The notes under the pieces were generated by a model that was not told the DNA's origin, did not search any database, and worked only from the letters and a program-made list of their open reading frames with translations. A DNA stretch of 8,093 bases from Nitrospirota bacterium (GTDB lineage Bacteria > NPL-UPA2 > JAGMAN01). Of this stretch, positions 3,860 to 8,093 are shown piece by piece (within the stretch, counting starts at the first letter, position 1; every line of letters starts with the position of its first letter). Made by a program: the position numbers and the translations under genes. The stretch spans positions 1-8,093 of the forward strand of contig JAUWHM010000110.1 in assembly GCA_030605915.1 (NCBI GenBank), read 5' to 3'.

Positions 3860-5704
3860 ATGAAGAGAGGTTTAAAGAGAGAACTTACTCTTTTGGATGT
3901 CTTTTGCGTGGCAACTGGAGCAATGATTAGTTCAGGGTTATTTATTCTACCAGGATTAGCTTTTGCCAAGGCAGGTCCGGCAATAATCTTATCTTATATT
4001 CTGGCATCTATCCTGTGCATTCCTACAGCTCTGAGTAAAGCAGAATTAACTACAGCTATGCCCAAGGCGGGAGGGGATTATTTTTATATAATGAGAGGTT
4101 TTGGTCCGCTTTTAGGAACAGTGGCTGGTTTTAGTTCCTGGTTCTCTTTGAGCTTAAAAGGAGCATTTGCTCTTATAGGTATGGGAGCTTATTTAAGCAT
4201 AATAGCTGATATCCCTTTAAATATCATTGCCCTGTTTTGCTGTTTATTTTTTATCGCCCTGAATTTAATAGGCATAAAAGAAGCAGGAAGATTTCAGGTG
4301 TTTTTGGTTTTAGGGCTTTTAGGGATACTTTTGGTCTATATTGTTTGGGGCTCAAAAACAGTTAATCCCTTGAATTTTTCACCATTCTTTTCTAAAGGAT
4401 TAGGTTCTGTTTTTGCTACAGCAAGTTTTGTTTTTATCTCCTACGGAGGTTTGACTAAAGTGGCTGCCTTAGCTGAGGAGACAAAAAATCCGGGCAGAAA
4501 CTTACCCCTGGGTATGATTCTTTCTCTTGTGGTAACCTCTGTTTTTTATGCTTTAGTTATTTTTGTAACTGTTGGGGTTTTAAATCCTGAAAGCCTAAAA
4601 GGAAGTCTTACGCCAATCTCAGACGGAGCAGGAGTCTTTGGAGGCAATGTTTTGAAAATAATAATAAGCATAGGCGCATTTTTAGCCTTTATCTCCACAG
4701 CAAATTCAGGGATTATGACTGCCTCAAGGTATCCTTTAGGGATGAGTAGAGATAAACTGTTACCCGCCGGTTTTAAAAAAATAAGTTCCAGGTTGGAGAC
4801 TCCTTATATCGCTATTCTTTTTACCGGCTCTTTTATGATTTGCGCTATTTTGTTTTTAAGGTTGGAATTATTAGTCAAGATGGCCTCCAGCATCTTAATC
4901 TTACTTTATATCTTTGCTAATTTAACTGTTATTTTATTTAGAGAGAGCAAAATCTTAAGTTACAGGCCAAAATTTCATGCTCCTTTTTATCCTTCCCTAC
5001 AGATATTGGGGATATTGGCCGGGGGATTCCTTTTGATTGAGATGGGAACATTTATTGTTTTTCTGACTGCAATTTTTCTTTTATTAGGATTTATCTGGTA
5101 TAAAATCTATGTACAAAAAAGAGCCAGTCAACAGTCAGCCCTCATATATGTTTTAGAAAGACTGGTAGCCAAGGATAAAGAGTTAACTTCAGACAATCTT
5201 CTCACCGAACTGAAGGATATCGTTGTTCAGAGAGATGAAATCATAGAAGATAGATTTCATAAACTCATTGAGGAAAGCAAAATTTTAGATATCGGGGAGC
5301 CGATTAAAATGAAAGATTTCTTTAAAGAAGTATCTCTCATTTTAGGAGAAGAGTTAAATTTACCTCCTCAGGAGTTATCTGAGAAATTTTTAGAGAGAGA
5401 AAAAGAATCCAGTACATTGATAAGGAAAGGTCTGGCCATTCCTCACATTGTTGTTGAAGGGAAAAATACTTTTAAAATCCTTTTAGTGAGAGCAAAAACA
5501 GGGATTATTTTCCCTGAGGATAAACTGGCCCATATTATATTTGTGCTTGTAGGTTCATCTGATGAGCGCAATCTGCACTTAAAGGTTTTAGCCGCTATAG
5601 CTCAGATTACGCAGGATCCTGAATTTGATAAAAAGTGGCTTGAGACAACAAATAAAGAAGAGTTAAAAAATATTATCCTCTTAGCTGAGAGAAGGAGAGG
5701 TTGA
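3860..5704 (+). CDS. APC-family amino acid permease fused to a PTS EIIA type-2 domain
   Basis: A 614-residue protein. Residues 1-415 are an amino acid-polyamine-organocation (APC) transporter with about 12 hydrophobic segments. The unwound first helix reads ATGAMISSGLF (18-28), and the family loop AEETKNPGRNLP (205-216) follows helix 6. The substrate is probably an amino acid; the specificity cannot be read. After a charged linker (about 418-480), residues about 483-610 match the EIIA domain of fructose/mannitol PTS systems. RKGLAIPH carries the phospho-accepting His529, and NLHLKVLAAIAQI carries a second conserved His573. No PTS permease, HPr or EI is in view, so phosphorylation of this domain may regulate uptake rather than energise it (inference). 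ATG 3860 has GGAGG (3847-3851) at 8 nt. The gene is markedly more A+T-rich than its neighbours and stands alone, convergent with the ABC genes. Confidence 0.87.
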   Translation: MKRGLKRELTLLDVFCVATGAMISSGLFILPGLAFAKAGPAIILSYILASILCIPTALSKAELTTAMPKAGGDYFYIMRGFGPLLGTVAGFSSWFSLSLKGAFALIGMGAYLSIIADIPLNIIALFCCLFFIALNLIGIKEAGRFQVFLVLGLLGILLVYIVWGSKTVNPLNFSPFFSKGLGSVFATASFVFISYGGLTKVAALAEETKNPGRNLPLGMILSLVVTSVFYALVIFVTVGVLNPESLKGSLTPISDGAGVFGGNVLKIIISIGAFLAFISTANSGIMTASRYPLGMSRDKLLPAGFKKISSRLETPYIAILFTGSFMICAILFLRLELLVKMASSILILLYIFANLTVILFRESKILSYRPKFHAPFYPSLQILGILAGGFLLIEMGTFIVFLTAIFLLLGFIWYKIYVQKRASQQSALIYVLERLVAKDKELTSDNLLTELKDIVVQRDEIIEDRFHKLIEESKILDIGEPIKMKDFFKEVSLILGEELNLPPQELSEKFLEREKESSTLIRKGLAIPHIVVEGKNTFKILLVRAKTGIIFPEDKLAHIIFVLVGSSDERNLHLKVLAAIAQITQDPEFDKKWLETTNKEELKNIILLAERRRG

Positions 5705-5784
5705 CAGGGAGAGTAAAGTCGAGGCCTAGAGATAAAATATCTTCAGGAATATCATAGCTTATGACGAGCTACGGGTGTAGGAAC
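5705..5784. other. Convergent intergenic gap with a degenerate repeat relic
   Basis: This 80-bp gap separates the convergent permease-EIIA and ABC genes. I see no strong bidirectional terminator; only weak stems such as TAGCT...AGCTA (5755-5773 region). TTATGACGA (5759-5767) and AGGAA (5779-5783) have the same order as in the right part of the AT-rich repeat at 1010 and 3490, so it may hold a worn third copy. Confidence 0.3.
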
Positions 5785-6546
5785 TTACCTAATCTCTCTT
5801 CCCTGGAAAAGGAGCATGGCTCCCGCAAGAGCAATAGTGGTATAAATGATACCATATAAAAGGCTTCTCATGAGGTAATCCACCGGGATGGGAGTTCCCA
5901 CAACAGTTGCTCCCGAGACATTGAAGTTCTCTAAATTTGGAACAGCAGTATAGAATATCTTTCCTGCTAACCTTATGAGGAGACCTTTGTCCTGGAAAAA
6001 TTTAATGAGGTAGTTAGATAAGTGACCGAGGACGAAGATAAAGGAGCAGAGGACTATGTTAAGAACTAACCCGGCCCGGGTGGATACCCCCACGGAAATG
6101 GCGGTTAGAACCATGACCTGAATATAGATCAAAAACAGGGTAGGCAAGATGGCCAGGTCCAGTCTCTTCTCAACCTGCCAGAGGGTGAGGAGGAATATTA
6201 AGGTAAGGACGATGGTTGCCAGCAAGGTGCTATAGATAATACCTAAGAATTTCCCCAGGATGAACTCACCTCTGGCGACTGGCTTGGAAAGGATGGTCAT
6301 TATCGTTTTCTTATCCATCTCCTCAGCAATGACATTGGAGGCACTGAGGAGGGCTATTAGCAGGCAGCAGATAGTTATCGTGGCAAACCCCATATCCTTT
6401 ATCATCTTTATCTCTTCCCCGAAGGCAAAGAAGACGACGTAAGGTGAACCGAGGATGAGCGCTAAGCTGGTCACCAGAAGAATGTAGAAGATTGGTTGTC
6501 TGGCTGATTGCTTATAGGCATTCTTAGCTACGGCTATAATCCTCAT
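5785..6546 (-). CDS. ABC-2 type transporter permease subunit
   Basis: A 253-residue integral membrane protein with six hydrophobic segments (about 19-42, 53-74, 102-124, 132-154, 158-181, 226-248), the usual ABC-2 half-transporter layout. EEMDKKTIMTILSKPVARGEFILGKFLG (split: EEMDKKTIMTILSKP at 75-89, then VARGEFILGKFLG) is the cytoplasmic coupling segment seen in permeases of the COG1277 (multi-copper maturation/NosY-like) group. It is the last gene of a minus-strand operon: its ATG directly abuts the stop of the TPR gene, and AGAGGA lies about 8 nt upstream inside that gene. The C-terminal third shares a pattern with the partial permease at 7331-8093 (GHxxNxL, then P.L..F.VS), suggesting a heterodimeric pair. 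The substrate is unknown and the ATPase gene is not in the window. Confidence 0.82.
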   Translation of the reverse strand: MRIIAVAKNAYKQSARQPIFYILLVTSLALILGSPYVVFFAFGEEIKMIKDMGFATITICCLLIALLSASNVIAEEMDKKTIMTILSKPVARGEFILGKFLGIIYSTLLATIVLTLIFLLTLWQVEKRLDLAILPTLFLIYIQVMVLTAISVGVSTRAGLVLNIVLCSFIFVLGHLSNYLIKFFQDKGLLIRLAGKIFYTAVPNLENFNVSGATVVGTPIPVDYLMRSLLYGIIYTTIALAGAMLLFQGREIR

Positions 6547-7326
6547 TTATTCTTTCCTCTCAGAAATCTTCTTCTTCCAGTAATGGTAGGCATCCCGGGA
6601 GATGTTATCCTGAGGAAATTTCTCCCTGTTATATTTCCACTGGGCTAAGGCTTTTTCCTCATAAAGGTCCCTCTCGGCGAGTTGTCCCTCCTCCTCTGCC
6701 CGGATAGCTAATTTCTCATAGCCATGGGCGATCATTCTTTCTACATAAGAGGGATAGTGTTCCTTCTCGGCTGTCTTCCTGAACCAGCTAATGGCTAATT
6801 TCAGGTTATTCTTGCCTTGCTTCTTCAACTGCTGGTAGTAATAGGGTTCGGCCTCACATTTATGAAAGTATATCCAGCCTAATTCAAAGTAAAGGCGCCA
6901 GTCCTTTGGATTTCTCTTAATTCCTTTTTCTAAAAGGGAGATTCCCTTTTGAATCCAGGTCCATTTTTCTTGCAGGGTCTCGCAGTCATGGGAGATGTTG
7001 TAAGCCATGTTCCAGGCACTATAGGCCCAGACTTGAAGAAAATGGGGTTGTAAATCTAATATCAGCTTATAGAGACTGACTAACTCAAAAAACTTTCCTT
7101 CCTGTTGAAGATTCATCGCTCTTACCCAGAGGATGTCTACCGCAATTCCCCGAAAGCCCGCCAGGAGCAGGGTTCCCCAGACATCACTGGGAGTGGTAGC
7201 CTCGAAGATGTTCGTCTCCACAAGGTTCTTCTCTACCCGCAATCGATTTATTCCTGCCTGGAGAGGAACCAGGAGAAGAAATAAGATGACTATAAGTAGG
7301 AGAAGCGGAATCTGTCTCTTTGACAT
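6547..7326 (-). CDS. Membrane-anchored TPR-repeat protein of an ABC transporter operon
   Basis: 259 residues. An N-terminal hydrophobic helix (about 6-24, LLLLIVILFLLLVPL) acts as a signal anchor, so the body probably faces the periplasm. The segment GTLLLAGFRGIAVDILWVRA (51-70) is hydrophobic and characteristic of a set of TPR proteins found beside ABC-2 permeases in uncultured bacteria (recognised from memory). Helical tetratricopeptide-like units follow: SLYKLILDLQPHFLQVWAYSA, then ISLLEKGIKRNPKDWRLYFELGWIY, then ISWFRKTAEKEHYPSYVERM. The C-terminus is charged. It lies 4 bp after the upstream permease and 0 bp before the downstream one, so the three are surely one transcription unit. A scaffold or substrate-receptor role for the transporter is inference. 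Confidence 0.78.
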   Translation of the reverse strand: MSKRQIPLLLLIVILFLLLVPLQAGINRLRVEKNLVETNIFEATTPSDVWGTLLLAGFRGIAVDILWVRAMNLQQEGKFFELVSLYKLILDLQPHFLQVWAYSAWNMAYNISHDCETLQEKWTWIQKGISLLEKGIKRNPKDWRLYFELGWIYFHKCEAEPYYYQQLKKQGKNNLKLAISWFRKTAEKEHYPSYVERMIAHGYEKLAIRAEEEGQLAERDLYEEKALAQWKYNREKFPQDNISRDAYHYWKKKISERKE

Positions 7327-7330
7327 CGTC

Positions 7331-8093
7331 TCATTTAAACTGTCTGAATCGGAAGATAAGACAGGCGACCGTGAAAGCCGCTAACGCATATATGGACATA
7401 TAGAGAAATGTGTCCCTCACTACCCGAAGGGGAATATCTACCCCGGCAATGATGGAGGAGGAGACCTCAAATCTCTGAAGGTCAGGGAAAAGTTCGGTGA
7501 ACCAGTGCAAGAAAAATTTAAATAGATTAGTCGACCATTGACTTTCCCCATGAACCATTGGACCATGGCCATGAGGAACGGTCATAAGCCCGGTAGTCAC
7601 TATCGTCTTAACCACTCCCTTCAAGAAATTTACCATGTGTCCGGCCAAAAAGGTGAAAAGACCTAAGCTGACACTGACTAAAGAGGAGAGGAAGGTAGAG
7701 CCCATGACAGTAACGACAATGATGAGGATAAATTCAAATAAGAGGAGGAGAGAGGCTTTCAGGAAATTAAGGTCAAAGTTTCCTGGTGAGGCTAAAATCC
7801 TCAAGGCTTCCTTCTCAACTCCAATGGCATAATCCGGGTTAATCCTACTAATCTCAATCTGAAGCCTGCCTTTATCATCTATTAATCTGCGGTCAAATCT
7901 AAATTGAGTTGGTTTATCGTCTTCAACTACTATCTTCCCGGTTTCAGCTTCTCCATTGTTAGATATACATAAAACCTTTAGCTCAGTCCTTCGAGCTCCC
8001 CCCTTTGCTGCAGTGCTTATTACCCGGAAAATTGCTTCTGCCTTTCCCTCCTGCAGCAAACTTTTCCTCTTTAAACCTTGCCAGTGCCAGATG
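7331..8093 (-). CDS. ABC transporter permease-like protein, C-terminal part (5' end outside window)
   Basis: The frame stays open to the window edge (IWHWQGLKRKSLLQEGK...), so the TTG at 8059 is not a start and the protein is larger; 253 residues are visible. The first 110 visible residues form a soluble, beta-rich segment (FRVIS...LKVLCISNNGEAETGKIVVEDD, read in parts), probably extracytoplasmic. Membrane segments follow at about 111-133, 134-156 and 226-248. A His-rich loop PHGHGPMVHGE (visible 173-183) lies between the last two. The final 50 residues (PDLQRFEVSSSIIAGVDIPL...) parallel the C-terminus of the permease at 5785-6546, so both are probably permease partners of one ABC exporter. 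The gene ends 4 bp before the TPR start. The exact family is uncertain because the N-terminal half is missing. Confidence 0.72.
   Translation of the reverse strand, partial: IWHWQGLKRKSLLQEGKAEAIFRVISTAAKGGARRTELKVLCISNNGEAETGKIVVEDDKPTQFRFDRRLIDDKGRLQIEISRINPDYAIGVEKEALRILASPGNFDLNFLKASLLLLFEFILIIVVTVMGSTFLSSLVSVSLGLFTFLAGHMVNFLKGVVKTIVTTGLMTVPHGHGPMVHGESQWSTNLFKFFLHWFTELFPDLQRFEVSSSIIAGVDIPLRVVRDTFLYMSIYALAAFTVACLIFRFRQFK

Noticed and set aside
8057..8059. TTG at 8059 as the start of the rightmost minus-strand gene
   Set aside because: The frame is open to the window edge with protein-like sequence and the visible part is only the C-terminal portion of a permease, so the gene is partial.

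Overview
This is a bacterial window. It has Shine-Dalgarno sites, sigma70-like promoters, a tRNA gene and a VapBC toxin-antitoxin pair. The gene set (nicotinate phosphoribosyltransferase, LarE, a permease-EIIA fusion, and an ABC-permease/TPR module) together with scattered short hairpin repeats suits an uncultivated anaerobic lineage such as Omnitrophota or Aerophobota. That placement is a guess; no marker gene in the window settles it. Base composition is mosaic: the left genes and the ABC genes are of intermediate GC, while the amino-acid permease region is visibly richer in A+T.

Layout, left to right. (1) 1-909: C-terminal part of a nicotinate phosphoribosyltransferase (NaMN synthesis). 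(2) 910-1104: a GC-rich hairpin repeat, then the short copy of an AT-rich repeat that ends at the larE start codon and supplies its ribosome binding site. (3) 1105-1953: LarE-type PP-loop sulfur transferase. Its last 15 codons are the antisense of a tRNA 3' half. (4) 1905-3326: a compact island of about 1.4 kb bounded by perfect 46-bp direct repeats. The right repeat is the 3' half of an intact tRNA-Arg(TCG) gene on the minus strand. The left repeat is the displaced 3' half and still encodes CCA. The island holds a vapBC operon with an operator between -35 and -10, and a self-contained cassette (promoter, RBS, 49-codon basic ORF, terminator). It has no integrase. (5) 3356-3859: tRNA promoter region, a long 'modular' copy of the AT-rich repeat carrying extra CTAAAG-type hairpins, and what looks like a decayed start of an MpsC/DUF2294 gene. 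(6) 3860-5704: APC amino-acid permease fused to a PTS EIIA type-2 domain. (7) 5785-8093, minus strand: tightly packed genes for an ABC-2 permease, a membrane-anchored TPR protein and the C-terminal part of a second, related permease. The ATPase is presumably upstream, beyond the window.

Possible functional links. NaMN made by the first enzyme leads to NaAD, the substrate from which LarB, LarE and LarC build the nickel-pincer nucleotide, so the first two genes may belong to one cofactor theme. The strongest unusual signal is the integrase-less, tRNA-flanked vapBC mini-island. It has rewritten both the 3' end of the tRNA gene and the C-terminus of larE.
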